Positions 44,129 to 58,659 are shown, counted from the first letter of the stretch. The stretch is DNA of 64,000 bases from Acholoe squamosa (GCA_949317995.1 OX439038.1:65931576-65995575), one strand, 5' to 3'. The notes: generated from the sequence alone by a model not told the origin. Translations and numbers: made by a program.

Positions 44129-47100
44129 CACTGTATCTATGAGTGGCCCTTTTTTATAACCATATTAGCATTAATCTAAAATAGCCAGTAACATGTTAAT
44201 GATCTAGGTTTGACTTTTGAGGGACAGGAATCGCAGCTTTAATACCACTGAAAAGTGCTCTCTGAATTCGTTCAGCCTAGGGATTTCCTTTTTCCTACGC
44301 AGTTGTCACATAGGAATATTGATATGGCCCTTGCAAACACACCAAGCGTTTATTCTAGCTTTTTATACTTCAGTGGATAGATGGAATGATAGAGATGTTG
44401 GCACCATATGGGTGTGACGGTGTGAGAACTATATCAAGTCTAGCAGATGGTGCTTGGGGTAGTTTTCCTTCTAGGTTTCAAATGGGATATTTTTTCATCG
44501 CATTAACAATGGTTTGAAAATCATATATACCAGGTATCATATGCATTCTCTCTTCCCCATAAATGGCATTTATTGATGATAATATAACTCTTGCAAATCA
44601 TTCGTCTCATGGCCTTTTAAATCCATATAATTGGATTCTAAATATAAAGGACCAAAGTTTTCTTGGGTTGAAATCAGCCATGCTGCATACTGATACTGCA
44701 AACAGTAATGGATAGGTAAAGGGAAAACGAGGAAGAATGAGTGCAAGGCCCGATAAGGATCCATTGGAAAATTATCAGGAAAATATCTCAGGCAGACATA
44801 AACGTGTGTAGCGTGCACACATACCATAGCCAGTACATTCCCTTTGATCCCTCATATTTCACAACTGGAGGTCATTTCACATGGTGCTACGATAGCTCAC
44901 CCTAAGGTCCCTTTAGGGGCTGTTTATACCATGGCTAAGGATTTAGCACGAGATCCACCAGTGTATTTTTCCATGCTTAAGAGCTGTCAGATATCAAGAG
45001 TGTTGATTTCTAGGAATCCTATTGCACTCTGCTCGTCCATTGAATCAGTATGAAAACTGAATCTGATCCACTACTGGAACGTTCCGTATACATCTTTGCA
45101 AGGTGCAGTCTAAAGTGAAGTAGCACATTAGCCTGGGCCCTCCCTCATATCTAGTAGTCTATACCACCCGCCCTTATTCAAGACCTGTGCCTATTCAAAA
45201 CTAAGATTATAGTGTATTTTGACATTTCAATACCCCTGTGAGTATTCAAAACCGGCGCTCATTCAAGACCCGGCGACTACACAGGTCAATACCGTACGGC
45301 AATTGATTTCAGGCTATTGCTCTGCTACAATAACAGTACTTGTAAATGATACTTTCATAATGTCAAGTCGCACACAACAGTTATAGGTCCCTATTATCTA
45401 TGATCACCAGAGGAAAGTTTCAAATCATACATGATATATAATATGCTGTTCTACTGTTGTAGTATCCAAGGAAATGACCTTACCTCCGATTATAAACTTT
45501 ATATTATTATGTTGCGTCCAATCAAAGTGAACTGTGGCCTGCCATAACAACTTGTGAAAGAACCCCCTGGGTTCTACTATAGAGGTCGATCCACATTCAC
45601 ACAGCTCTCAAGCACGTGTACACTGTGACACTGTCAGGGTGAGATAACAGTTAAAGAGGCTTAGGTTGTAAATCCATCTGTTTATGTCAAGGATATTTCT
45701 TCGGTAGATTCTATCCCTTGGACAGTGCTAGAGGTTTTGAGGTGTAGGACTTTGATTCTGAACAGAGGAGATGCGTTGACCAGTGCTGCTCAAGTCTGGA
45801 GAGCAGAATGGGAGCTTAAAGTTGCTTAAATGACATCAAACACACTATTAACAACATTTTGAAGATTTCTGTACTTATAGCTATACTTCTCTTTTCACCT
45901 CTTGTGCTAATAATTACCAGAGCTAATGCTACAGGCTTTTACAGGCATTGCTCAAACAGACTCCTCATTATAGGTGAGATAACAACTACAATTAATTCCA
46001 GAATGAACCTCCCTTTGCTGTCTAGACCAGGATCTAGTTTAATCCATAATGAATAATTTCTTTGGGTGACTACTGCTAGTCTGGGATCCCCTAGCTAGCC
46101 TTGCAAGGCACAGTTTATTTTTATTTCTTTGTTTATTTAACTTCCTCGGCAGGAACAGTTTCAACACAAGCCATATGCTTGTTGGACTTGGTGACGAAGA
46201 AGACTCTTGTGATATTGGGATGGTTATAACTATAGTGAATGCGCTAACTATTGTAGTACTGTAAAGTTAGTACTTACTTATATACCAGACACGCCTATAT
46301 TAATTTCCGACAAATTGTGTACACATTCTATCACACATATTAAACACTATCGTTGGTTTCCTGAAGTGGGTATTATACCTTGGCTGTCTATTGTCAGCTA
46401 GCCACAGGTGTATTACAGTCATCTATACCATTGGCCTGTATTATGCTGGATTTGCACTTTATCTCTTTATAATTCAGTCCTACCAGGAGCTCGAATACAC
46501 AGAGGGTAACAGGGCTAGCTCTGCCATACTGGATTATGTTGGAAACAATGCCACATGACACAGACCTGTTTTAAGACCCAGCTAATGCTAGTGTTACCAT
46601 GGGCACTTCAAGCTGCCAGCACTACATTAGTATTGGATGTCACCTGGAAAAGGCATATTTTTTTTCTAAGATGGCTCTGGAGGTTAATTCAAAACATCCT
46701 ACCATCAGTCCCACAGCAATTGTAGAAATTTCAACCCCTATTGATTTATCTGATGGTAAGATGTGACTAGCATGCATTGACACAGGCAGTGCTGTCAATT
46801 TTACTGGTGATAGGCTGAGCCCTGCATACACTATCACAAGCAGAACACACTCTGCACAGTTGCAAGAGGGCCAAAATAAATGAAAAGCTGTGGAAAGAGA
46901 CCTTTTCACAAAAGGGCATAAACAATCATTCCCCTTTATGCTATGAGCTATTTATAGTGTGTACTGGTCCCCCCTCAGGGAGGGAGAATAGATCACCTGA
47001 TAGGGAATGCAACACATAAGTGGCTTTTGAGAAGAGGAGTGTAATACATACAGCTAGTACAGTGGCAAATCACTATCAATTTCCTACATTTCAAAAGGGG

Positions 47101-47286
47101 CCTGTGGTAGCCTAGGAAAGGAAATAGTGAATAATCAATAGCACTTGCTGTTTCTTTCTTTGGTACCACAGGGTAAATCAATAGTGGAGTATGACAAGGT
47201 CTTATTTAATCTACAAGAGTTGCCAACACTACCATTGCTGGGACCCTGATGGTAAGATGTTTTGAATTAGCCTCCAGTAGTCGTGT
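44129..47286. other. Non-coding stretch; degenerate GGCGCTTAT-type repeat at 45160-45295
   Basis: Between 45160 and 45295 TATTCAAGACC / TATTCAAAAC motifs recur and end in CAATACCGTAC, a diverged relative of the repeat at 16285. A minus-strand 89-codon frame at 46640-46909 and a plus-strand 65-codon frame with a hydrophobic start at 45859 show no family match. Confidence 0.35.
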
Positions 47287-48992
47287 CCCAGCAAATTGTC
47301 GTTATCTGTCGCCATGATTGGTCATCAATGGTGACTCCTTTCTGAGTGATAACTCACTGTGTCATCTTTCGCCACTGTGTGTCAGTCTCACATGGCATGG
47401 CAATTTATCACAACAGTCACCAATATGATCTCACTCACTGCGTGAGTATTTGCCACCCCTTGTCATCCCTCACAAAGCATGGTGACTTATCACCACCATC
47501 GCCAACATGGATCTAACTCACTGCGTGAGTATGTGTCACTGCCTGTCAACTCTCACTCGCCAACATGGATCTGACTCACTGTGTGATTATGTACCACTCC
47601 TGTGCCACTGGCATCAACTCTCACACATAATGGCGACTTATCACTACCATTGCCAACATTGGTCTCACTCAATGCGTGAACTTGTGTCACTTCATGTCAA
47701 TGCTCTCTAAGGATTGCATCATCTGTCACTCACTCTCACTCAGAATGGCAACTTATCACCACCATTGCCAGCCTTTGTCTCACTCAATGCGTGAATTTGT
47801 GTCACTCCAAGTCAATGCTCTCTGAGGATTGCATCATCTGTCACTCACTCTCACTCACAGTGGCAACTTATCACCACCATTGCCAAAGGTGTTGAGGCAG
47901 CACCACTGTTCCACATGTAGCCTATCTAGGAAGTGTGGGCATGAAGTATAAGTCCCATACGTATCAAATGTGCTTTGTTTCACACTGATTTCCATGTAAT
48001 ACTTCAGAGTTGAATCAAACAAGATTATATAGAGAGAATATCAATTGAATTTAGATAGAGGTATCTCTAAAATGAAAGCAACTATCCATAAACACCTTTT
48101 CTCTGGTTACAGGAAAAATACATAGGGAAATATCAACATGAACACCTTGTCTGTGGTTAGAGGGAAGATACATATGGCAATACCTTCTCTGGCAAAACAT
48201 ACTTTGATCTGGCAGATGTGAGGCTGCATGATTACCAATGTCGATGATCATGAGCTTTTCATCTAACAAGGTGAGTGATCACCAGCGTCGCCATCACTGG
48301 TGAGTCTGAGTGATCACCACTCTCGCCATCCATGGTGAACCTGCGCTATGACGTGGTGCGCGTTTCATCTAGCGAGGTGAGTGATCAACCGCCTTGCCAT
48401 CCCTGGTGAGTGTGAGTCATCACGATCCTCGCCAACCGTGGTGAACATGCGCTATGGCATGGTGTGCGTTTCATCTAGCGAGGTGAGTGATCACTCGTGT
48501 CGCCATCCCTGGTGAGTGTGGGTGATCAAGATCCTCACCATCTGTGGTGAACCTGTGCTATCACGAGGTACGCGTTTTATCTAGCGAGGTGACTGATCAC
48601 AATCCTTGCCATCCGTGGTGAATGTGCATTATGACGTGGTGTGCGTCTCATCTAGCGAAGTGAGTGATCACTCATGTCGCCATCCCTGGTGAGGATGAGT
48701 GATCACTCATGTCGCCATCCCTGGTGAGGATGAGTGATCACGATCCTCGCCATCCCTGGTGAACATGTGCTATGACGAGGTGCGTGTTTCATCTAGCGAG
48801 GTGAGTGATCACCCGCGTCGCCATCCCTGGTGAGTCTGAGTGATCACCATCCTCGCCATCTGAGGTGAGGCCATGTGATCACCACCATTGCTATTCCTGG
48901 TGATCTTGTGCTATAGCGACGTCGTGTTCCATCTAGCGACATGTGTGAGCCACTTCACACAGGTTGACGAGGAGTCACAACAATTTGCTGGG
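47287..48992 (-). mobile_element. Satellite-armed element, copy 2 (inverted relative to copy 1)
   Basis: It begins CCCAGCAAATTGTCGT and ends ACAACAATTTGCTGGG, with array B now first (47287-47890), the core at 47890-48270 and array A at 48270-48985. It is 1.7 kb, about 200 bp longer than copy 1, mainly through more array units. The core differs from copy 1 at only a few positions, while unit numbers in both arrays differ. Confidence 0.85.
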
Positions 48993-49893
48993 GTATTTCA
49001 CCAAACCCACTCAGAGCTTTACTATATAATGATATTCCTTGATTGCATTCAAATCTATCAATGGACCCAGATATAGATCCTCTTTTCCATCTAACTGATA
49101 TAGGATTTACTGGTAAGTATTTTGGGCACCAATATGATGAAAAAGAAATGTTATATGCTTATCACTGCAAAATCATGAGTAGTACATTAGGTTGCCGCCC
49201 AAAACCGGTATAGAAACCCCGTTTCCTATACTGTAACACGACCTGCTTTATTACAATGACATTGACAAGTGTTATCCTAAAAGAGTTGTAATTAACTTTA
49301 CAGTAATTAAGTAAATTTGCTCAAAAGATTCTCAAAAATCAAAAGGCAACGGGTATAAAGGCAATGCCTCCTTCCTTGAGCCAAGATCTAAGTAAAGGCA
49401 ATAGGCACTAGTCCAGGAAGGCTACACAAAAGTGCTTGCTGAACTACACCTGCTTGCGCTCTCAAGACCAGCAAGGTTTGTGCCTGATGAAAAGGAGGAA
49501 GTATGTTGAGCAGCATCCCCAAGAAACAAGGCACCACTTTCTTAAGTCTATCCCTTTTTGTTCAATGTAGCACCAAGTAAATTTCTTATACCCTCATACT
49601 AAGCCTTGTTGGTTTTGGCAGTGGGTGCTGCCAGATGCACGTAACAGCGCAAAATGTTGTCTCTGCTTTAGAAATTGTGATCCGCCATGTATGTACTTTG
49701 TCTGGCCAAGATGAGGCGGCGTCTGGCACTAAGAACCACCCTAAGAAGTGCTATATTCAGGTATAAGCTCAGCCTGCATATCTCTCCAACACAGACACTT
49801 TGCACAGCCAGGCACAGAGAAGGCATCCTGAATTGTCTAGCCACTCTCCAGGATGGCTTTTAGTTATCCTGCTCCCCATCTATTAAGTGGTAA
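48993..49893. other. Spacer with repeat family C, copy 1 (about 49675-49775)
   Basis: ATGTACTTTGTCTGGCCAAG, GATGAGGC and CAGGTATAAGCT recur at 52010-52110. The rest is unremarkable. Confidence 0.45.
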
Positions 49894-50199
49894 CTTAGGC
49901 AGTGATAATTTTTTAACCACATGGGAGGGGGGGTTGCACGCGGAGCCCCCTCTCTCAAGGGTCAAATTTTTTTACCCTCCATAGAGAATGAAAATCGCGT
50001 GCAAATGCGCCCTTTTAATCTTTAGTTACAGACTGGCTTTTTCACTGAAAACAGGTGATATTATTTTGCCCCCCCCCCCTCCAGGGAAAAATTCTGCCCC
50101 CCAGTCAAGGGGTCGAAAAAAGTCTGACCCCCCCCTCAAACCAACCAGCTCCCCTCCCCCCCGGCCTCCCCCCCGTTGTTAAAAAATGATCACTCCTTA
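49894..50199. mobile_element. MITE-like element (AGTGATAATTTTTTAAC ends, C/G tracts inside)
   Basis: TTAGGCAGTGATAATTTTTT on the left and AAAAAATGATCACTCCTTAA on the right are imperfect inverses. The interior has G and C tracts in inverted arrangement (GGAGGGGGGGTTG against CCTCCCCCCCG). It is a larger relative of the foldback element at 40722. The Pro-rich frame here is an artefact of the C tracts. Confidence 0.75.
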
Positions 50200-51193
50200 A
50201 CTAGTCCAATTAGGGTTACGTGATCTTCTTTGATAGATGCAGGTTGGATGGTGCTATTTGAATAAATTCTACTCAAAACTGAAGAAGAAAAGCAAAATTG
50301 TGCTCTATGAAGTTTTACTTTTAAGGCCCACCCACATACCTATATGTGCTTTTAAGATAAAGATGAAGCATCCTCATAAATGGTCCCAAATAAGGGAAAA
50401 TCGTAAAGATGTTTTTGTCACGACTCAAACAGATTACTTTAATTATGTATAGGAAAATGTAATGCATGAAATTGAATGTACTTTCATCTGAGATAAAACC
50501 AAATTTTCCACATGGGTTGCCAAGACTGTGATTTGAAGGGCTGAAACGGGGTGGATTAATGAAATGGACATGTTATCACAGATTAGGCCTAGGTGTAGAA
50601 TACGTATGATGCATCTAACAACATCTCCCTCTGCAATTCCTCCAAAATCCATTTGGAGCCAGCTAACTGAAGAGTTGCATAGTGTCATTAACGAGAACAA
50701 TGAATTCATCTTAGATCAGATCATATGCCTTCTAAGGTCCGTAATAATATGTTGGCGACAAATAAAGGTTTTTTTCTCCACTTTTGCACCCACAACGTTT
50801 CATTGTGGCTCACCTACTTATCGATGTGTATGATTCCATTACCATGTAAAAGCACATCATCTTTACTGATGATAAATCGCGCACGTCCTATTGAGAGGTT
50901 GGCCAAACCAATGTTAACTTGCCATTCCTATGGCGTCCCATGCCCGTAATAAGTTCATGGTTTAATCTTCAGATTTAACATGACAAAATTGTGGAGGCGA
51001 TTGTTATATTATCAGGATCACTAGTTGATCACATTGTGTAAAACTACTACAAATACCTATCATAATTCTACATTTCTACATTCTACATATATAACATACA
51101 GCAAAAACTATTTTTATGGCACAGCCATGTATGCTTGGTGGAACGCTGAAGCCAGCTTCCGTGGACAGTCGATAGGTTGTGTGAGAGTTGTCG

Positions 51194-51254
<61 letters not shown>

Positions 51255-54200
51255 TACACAAGGGAGGGAAAACTGGCCTTTGGAAAAAGAATATCCCAAG
51301 GCGAATACGTATACTTTGAGATGATCATGTCTGACTTCATAGGCACATCTTCCTGCCTTACCGAGTTTGATCATTTAGATTTCTCTATCGATCCTGAATT
51401 GATTTATATATGTAGAGTCCCATACAAAGTAGAAGGACAAGAATGAGTTCTTTTATAACAAAAGTATCTTCTACTCCTGGTAATTCATGTTGATTCTATT
51501 TGAAATCAATCCATAATTGATTCTTTTTCATGTACAGAGTAAGGAAAATGTATTTGAGTAACAGTGTAAAAGGGAGAAGATTTAAGCTAATCTTATGCGG
51601 GTTGGTTTTATGCTGAACAGAGAAGCCAACGGTTTTGAAGTAAAACTCTCAAAGGTGCGTTTAAAAAGTTATGTTAGATAGATAGGGTAGATAGGACAAT
51701 AATGTTTCTTCCCTTTCGCTGCTGAGATTTGATGATGGCCTATAAACATGAACATAATTTTCCAAGCCACTCCTCCTCGTGCGAGCTCAAACCTTTTTAG
51801 GATAACCCTCTATTAGATTGTCATTATTCTTCTGCTAGAAAGCCATACATGCCTAATGACCTCACATGTTCAGGATGATATAAACTTTGGGGGGATGAGG
51901 AAAACTGGTTGGATGAAGAGCCTAGGTGGTCTAACAGTCTTCATATTCTCAATCTCTCTGTTGACACACCATGTCGATTTCCGAAGGCTCTTTCTCTTCT
52001 TGACAAAACATTGTCTGCCGTGCATGTACTTTGTCTGGCTAAGATGAGGCATCATCTGCCACAAAGAGACTAGTCCCAAAGGAAGTGCCAGATCCAGGTA
52101 TAAGCTGTAAATATAAGGCTGCATGCTCCTCAGGGGGCCATTTCTTAATAAACTATGATCACCCACAACCCCACGATTGCAAAGACCTATGCTATCCCTA
52201 TAGAGTTTTTGGTACGTCTTGAAGGGTGTAGGCGTAGTGTATTAAGAAATGACCTCCTGCATGCATGCACAGCTTGCTGCTGCAGACAGAAAATTCATGC
52301 ATTGTCTCACTACCCCTACCCCTCCAATAGTAATTGTGTTTTTGGACCCCTTGAGATGTAAGAAGATCCTATTCGCTGGAGCTATTGACATTCTCCTCTT
52401 GAGATTGTCAGCTTGATCCTATCAATGTATAGCTCTGCGAGAACCTATCAATTCCATCTACCTTACTTTCTTTAGAATGTGTGTAGAGTGGAGTGTCATA
52501 TTGATTTCTGCACGGAAGTGATATCCCAGTGTGTTGGCTTAAAGAGATAGCTACGTTGCTCTGAGGGATGGTTGCTTTGTACAGGAAAGGCCCAAATTGC
52601 CTATCACAGGACATATGAACTGGTTATTACCACTCAAATTTCACATTGTGTCACTGAAATCTAAAGGATGCAGTGAAAATCGCATTGTGTTCACAAGATA
52701 ACCGCAACTTTGACAGCTGAGGGAGCCTATTTCTGTATTCTATCCGTATATCATTTTGAAACCTTAAGAAGATGCCCTTACAATAGGGAAAAGACTGAGA
52801 GGACATAACGGGATGTGGTAATAGTCCAGTCCTAAGTGATGTAGATAGTTTAGATGGCTATTGATCAGTATAGGTAGCAGACAGCCCAGTGCCTTAGGGA
52901 ATAATCCATAGCATATTTTGATAAGGAATTATCATATCTGTAGCCCAAAAAAAATCTTTGTTGGCGTCTCACAACTTTGCACCTTAACAATCACATAAGC
53001 CTGGAGGCTGTGCTGTTTTCCTGGGCTGGGAGAAGGGCAGCCAATCATCATAAAACCATTCAGAAAGTAAGCAGTTTATGAGGTAGTAAACACCAGGCAG
53101 GAGACCAGGCATGTCAGCATGTCTTTACAAATCACCCCTGTTACATGCTCAATTAAATGCCTTATTGGATATATGGAAATGGGTCAGAGAGGGACAACCT
53201 GCAGACTAAAGTCTCACTGCCTCTGCTGCAGGAATATTGAGTGTGGTCGTAATTTAGCCAATATCCAAGAAGATATATTAAATTGTCAATGTAGCGTAGA
53301 AGGAAGATATATGATATGTACAGTATGCTCGAATGACATGTGGAACATCAAAGACTGTGGGCTGCCGCTGCCAAGAAAGTTGCAAAAAATCCATTCTCAA
53401 CTATTTAATGAAATTTCTAGATCATATTTGTTCCGATGTGATGTCTTTTATGATTTCACATGTCGCAGAGTTCTACAATTCTAGGCTTATTAAAGAATTG
53501 TCAATATTGGTTTTGGCCCAGAAAGCCTTCCTGTTAACTTGAATGACAGAAATGCCACTATGTTTCTATTGACAAGTTGATGAGGAAATGGTATTTAGAA
53601 AAGCAATAAAGCCACAGCAATTATAGAAGCAATTAAATCAGCTTAGTCTGCCAAGTGATACTTTATGTCCCACATACCCACATACCTACCTGTTACAAAA
53701 TGTCTGAATCACCCATGTACCACTAGGACTCCAATTCTCAACAGGTACGTTGATGTCTGTTCTATTTGATGATTATATACTGTTCAGTTATCCCAGCACC
53801 TCAAAAGAGTACTTAAGGTTTGAAATGATCTGAATGTATTAAGTTGTGATTTCCTACTATCTTCTAACATGCATGATTTAACATTTACAGTAATTCCAAA
53901 TAAACATGTCTCAACACACCTTTAACGTTTTGCATACCAAAATAAATTAAGATTAGCTTTCTGAAAGGAGGAATAAAAAAATCAATTACTGAAATCTTGT
54001 CAGTTACAATAATTTAAGTTTGGTTTCACACCTACCCCTATGGCCACCACGTTGCCTACCTATTCAGGGTCAGAGAGAGGTTTGGGGTGGTGTTTACCGG
54101 TCCACGGGATATGTGTGCTTTACTGAGCACCTATTCTTCAAAGTGTTGTTCTTCATGAATACTGGTGGAAATCATGTTTGGAACTTACCAATGTCAATCT

Positions 54201-57200
54201 CCACATATATTCGTTATATTACAGTTATTAAATGTAGAAGGCTCAATTCCTATTGCTACTCAAGTTCTATACATACCCTTGATTCACAAAACACTTAAAC
54301 GTGTATTGCTTAGTAGAAATGTGAACTTCACATATTGTGCGTTTGTCGAATTCCTTAAGAGATCCCAATTATTCTAGGCTTAAGGAATGTAAGTGGAACA
54401 ATGCCCTTGTTGTTTCTAGCTTTTGTTCCTTCTCTTCCTTTGAAGAGCAATGTAGAAGAGAAGGTAGTACAATTTTCGAGGAATAAGGGATGAAGTATCG
54501 TATTTAGAATAATAGAAGGATGTTAGGCAGTACCTCATTCATTGGGTCATACTAGGGGCTTCTGACAGAACATTCCTGCTATCAATACAGAAGAAGTTGT
54601 CATAACTAAAATTGCTAATTAAAAAAGTCGTCTCAATATCATCTTTGATTGGTGGATTCTAGAAACATTGTTTGGCTTCATCCAGATTAGGGCACTAGGT
54701 TCTGGGAGCCCAAAGAGGGGGAAAACATTGGTCAATTTTTCTATCAAAATTAGAGTCCATCTTTGCGTTCATAATTAGGAAAGGATCAGGTTTGTCTTAA
54801 TGAAGGTTTTGTCGACAATAATATTAAAGATGGTACACTGGTAAGCGAGACCAGAGAATGACCCATTAGGGTTCTCCAGAATTGGACATTGGACAAAAAT
54901 GGTCCTTCTTCCCACAACATGCCACATCAACTGGTTGTTATTTTTAAGTTTACTATTCTCTGGGTTTGTTTTTTTTGTCAAACGTTTACCTTTACAATTA
55001 TGAAGTTATACAAGAACGTTTGAAGGGCCTTTGAAGGGCTAGTAATTTCATTGCTCTTCTAATTAGCTCATTGTTTCCGTACTTCTTGAACTCTCTCGTT
55101 GAGTGATAACATGAAAGACATGCTGGCCTGTTCCCATAGCCCCTAACGTCTCCTGGGATTCTGGCGCAAGATTATATGTCAAAACTATTCAGACGTGTAA
55201 AGAATATTTACAATGTGATAAATTCCTTGTGGGCAGGAAAATGAAAGCGACCAGTACATCTGGAGAAGGCATTCCTGCTGACATTTGTCATAAAACTTAA
55301 TTTTACCGCTATTGTTTTGATACTTCGGCCATTGCGTGTTTTACATTCCTCATGAATGTAACTGTGGCAGCCCAATCTATTACACTTGTGAATTTGCTTT
55401 AAACAAGAATGAAAGCATTATACGAGGGTTGGTTAGAATGATGTTAAAAGGAGCTGCTGCCATATTATATGTATTGGCTGTAGAACATGATGTCACTAGT
55501 AAGATCTCTCTCTAGAGATACAAATCCTATCTGAAATTGTCTCACTGATAATATACACACTAGATTACGATACCTCTCATCTCTCATCCAATGAATTCAC
55601 AAGGGACCAACCCCAGCCTGCTAGCACTACTCGGTCTGGCCTTTTGACATCTTAATGCGAGGTATCAGGAAGGCAATTACCTCAATTTTCACCTCTACAT
55701 AAAACAATTGCCCTGCCAGGTCACAAGAGTTGCTGGCTAATCAAACTTGGCATGTTCATTTGGTAAATGTGTCAGGGGCATTGACAGCAATGTCTCATAT
55801 CACTCCAACTACTGGAGATCTCACCATGGTGGTATTTATTCGCACTGATATCCACATTGAAGCACAGTCAGACATGCCACTCATTACTGGGGACAAGTAA
55901 TATATGTTGACAGATAGGGCTCATCATTGTTATCAATGTCTTATCACTATGGAGATATATCCATGATTACATTCTTTGTCTAGGTCTGGCTAACAATGAA
56001 GGGTAAGGTATGATAGGGCGCTATAGCTCCACTGCTGTCGGACGGCTGGATTTTTGCCAATCCGACGATTTCTTTTTTTTTCGGATTAGAACAATTTTGC
56101 CCAATTGATGGAAGTAGAACCAGAGTTTGCCTCACAGAAAACTTAATTGTTATAGCACAAAATGGGTTTACATTATACTTCATCATTAATTGTCCAAGGC
56201 CTTAGCTGGTTATGAAACTGCATGAGGTGCATGAAGGATAAGAAATATTATAGTCTCTAATTACACTACGACAGGAAGAACGGATAATAGAAGTTGACAC
56301 CTGAGGCTTTCTTGTGCGTGCAGCTGTTTAGAAGATCATATGACTTGCCTTGATGATTGTTAATTCAAGAAATATGCACCTATTGTCTGTAATGGGATAT
56401 TTTCTCGTGACGTGGCCATGCTACTTGGCACTACCTCCAGTATCGTTAATTACCCTTACTGTGCAATTTCTTCTAAATGATAGGTTCAGTTTAGAGACCA
56501 TATGTAGACTAAATATACATCATAATAATTTTGTGAAAGGTAAGTATCGCTTCTACAGATTTATACAGGTGTATATATAGAGCATAATGAGGTTCGACTT
56601 AGGAATCAGACTTTCATGTTCCATCATTGGGATTCTCTATTTATACAAATGTGATGTCATTGTACACACATCTAGGCTAATGGGAGACTTACAATTCATC
56701 TCCAAAGTAAGCAGGTTTAGAATCCATGTACAGCCGATCTAGAATTGGTTTACGTATTATTTCCCCAGGCCAACCGATGAAACCAGGACCATGCAACAGT
56801 GCCAAGTGGGTTAGTCAGGGGATCCAATACAACAACCCCAAACACAAACACAATAGCCTTAATCTTCTATTCTTGTTTTCAATTTACATAGATCCCACCA
56901 TGAATAGCGTCTCACTGTTTCCTATGGGAGCTGTACTGCTGATTATGATAGTGCTCCTGCTCAAGAGCTTTTTTTTTTACATTTATGTGAGTTGAAAGGG
57001 GAGCAGGTTAGGGAACAACAACAAGCTGAAGTCTATAGGGCTGAGTCATTAATTGTCTTATAATTGCCCCAGTGCTAACTTTAGCTTCTTCAGTGTAAAT
57101 TGTAGTTAGGATGGCAGTGGCTGTTAAGCTGTAGGCAGTCATTCTCTATGTATGGTCAGGTAGCTACACCATGAGTAGAAATTCCAATGTAGTTAATTGG

Positions 57201-58437
57201 ATTGTTTGCCTGAAGTGACCTATACATAACCAATCATTAAGTGTGCCCTATCACTTAGCTCAGTGTAAGAGTGCTATGGTGAGATGTTGGATACCTAGGA
57301 ATAATGCATAATATTCGAAGTAGCCATGTGGATTGGGTGAGTTGTGTAAACACAGGAGAGACCGGGGACTCTGCTGACTGTCACACCCTGTCTATACTGC
57401 TAGAGGGGACTACACTGAAAATGTGGTTCCGACTAGTTTTCCGCCCGTGCTGTGGACAATCAAAAACAAATGAAACTTCTAGTCCTCTGTTTCCATAAAC
57501 AATATGTACCTTGTATCTCTTAAAGTGACCTCGGTCGAATTGGTTGGTATGAACATGCAAGCTTGAACGGGATGTGGTTATTTATTACCAATTAAAATTG
57601 AATATATTCTTTTCATGGTGGCACAGCGCCTCTTTTCAAAAAGCATTTCTTTTGACAAAAGTGGATTTGAGGACTAAAGGTAAACGTATCTAAAGCTTTC
57701 CATTACGGATAGCTATACATGGCTAACCCTTCCTAAAGCATGAAATGTTAGCTTAGGAGGCAATACAGAATGCAAGAGTTGTGTGCCTTTTATATTGCCT
57801 CCGTTATGGATCGTTGGGCTGCCAGTCTTAAAGGACCGAGCGGTCCAGTCCAGTCTCATTTATCGGCTTTGGCGAGACAGTTTCCTGGCCCCTTAACGAT
57901 AAAAAAAGAAGTTGGCCAAGCTTCAGAATTCGCCTCACGGCCTGGATAAATCAGCAGCCAGTGGGCTTGGCAATGAAGAACGTCAAGGCTTGGATTACAG
58001 AGCCTTGGAAATATGGCTGCATCCTAAGAGATACTGAGCATCGCCACCTGAGTGGTGGCGACCACGACAGTGTCCCCTACTGTCTAGTACGGTTACTAAT
58101 GTGTCAGACATCCATGGTAGACTGGAGCAGACTGTTACGAAGACAGGCCCGGGGAGACAGGCCACTGTATAATTCCATGACCCATTCCCACAGGCCAAGG
58201 ATGTGGACGAACGAGATTTGTTTCATGAAGGTCTTGAACCATATGTTGTTAAAGGAAAATGGAGCTTCCTTTTGTGTTGGCGTCCATGGGGTGTATAGGG
58301 AGGGCGCGGGTCTTCAATGACTTCAGCTTAGTTACAGTCCAAGCTCTATTCATACTCTTGCCCACTTCCCTCCAAAGAGTTGGGAGGGGGTGTCAAAATA
58401 CAGCAAGCAAATCCAAGCTCATCTTACAGCCTATATG
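50200..58437. other. Long non-coding stretch with minor repeats
   Basis: Includes a TA microsatellite (51196-51251) and repeat family C copy 2 (52010-52110). A plus-strand 121-codon frame at 53119-53484 is Cys-rich (11 Cys) with one spacing reminiscent of a sushi module (CLIGYMEMGQRGTTC), but the full domain pattern is absent. A 119-codon frame at 57961-58320 shows no motif. No other exon or repeat is supported. Confidence 0.4.
51196..51251. repeat. (TA)n microsatellite
   Basis: An uninterrupted run of about 27 TA dinucleotides. It creates spurious Tyr-Ile repeat frames on both strands. Confidence 0.98.
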
Positions 58438-58659
58438 TGCCTATACATGGGTGAAGGGTGACGCTCGTGATGCTGTGAGGCAGGGGTTTTAAAAAGTGAC
58501 GCTTGTGACACAGGGGTTTTAAAAAGTGACGGACAGCGACACTAGCAAAAGTTCCCAGTACATTGGCATATAGGTAAAAAGTGACGGAGTGACACACCAT
58601 CCCTCCTAAAAAGTGACGGTGTGACGTCCTTAAAACTTTGAGCACCTATGTATAGGCAC
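58438..58659 (+). mobile_element. MITE family D, copy 1
   Basis: GTGCCTATACATGGGTGAAG at the left pairs with CACCTATGTATAGGCAC at the right. The interior repeats AAAAAGTGACGG / GGGGTTTTAAAAAGTGACG several times. Copy 2 lies inverted at 59333-59530, about 670 bp away. Confidence 0.85.

Noticed and set aside
45859..46056. 65-codon frame with a hydrophobic, signal-peptide-like start
   Set aside because: No family match, no splice or promoter context, and the remainder has no Cys pairs or cleavage-site logic; chance is likely.
36534..48992. One single 12.5 kb transposon with 1.5 kb terminal inverted repeats
   Set aside because: Each arm has its own complete pair of inverted ends, so two separate insertions in opposite orientation explain the data better.
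49988..50182. Pro-rich frame
   Set aside because: It follows the C tracts of the MITE at 49894-50199; no start context or motif.
51025..51446. Open frames with Tyr-Ile repeats on both strands
   Set aside because: They are translations of the (TA)n microsatellite.
53119..53484. 121-codon Cys-rich frame resembling part of a sushi domain
   Set aside because: Only one short C-to-C stretch fits; the conserved Trp and the remaining Cys order are missing and no clear splice acceptor precedes it.
57961..58320. 119-codon frame
   Set aside because: No motif; a length near the chance maximum for six frames of a 64 kb AT-rich sequence.
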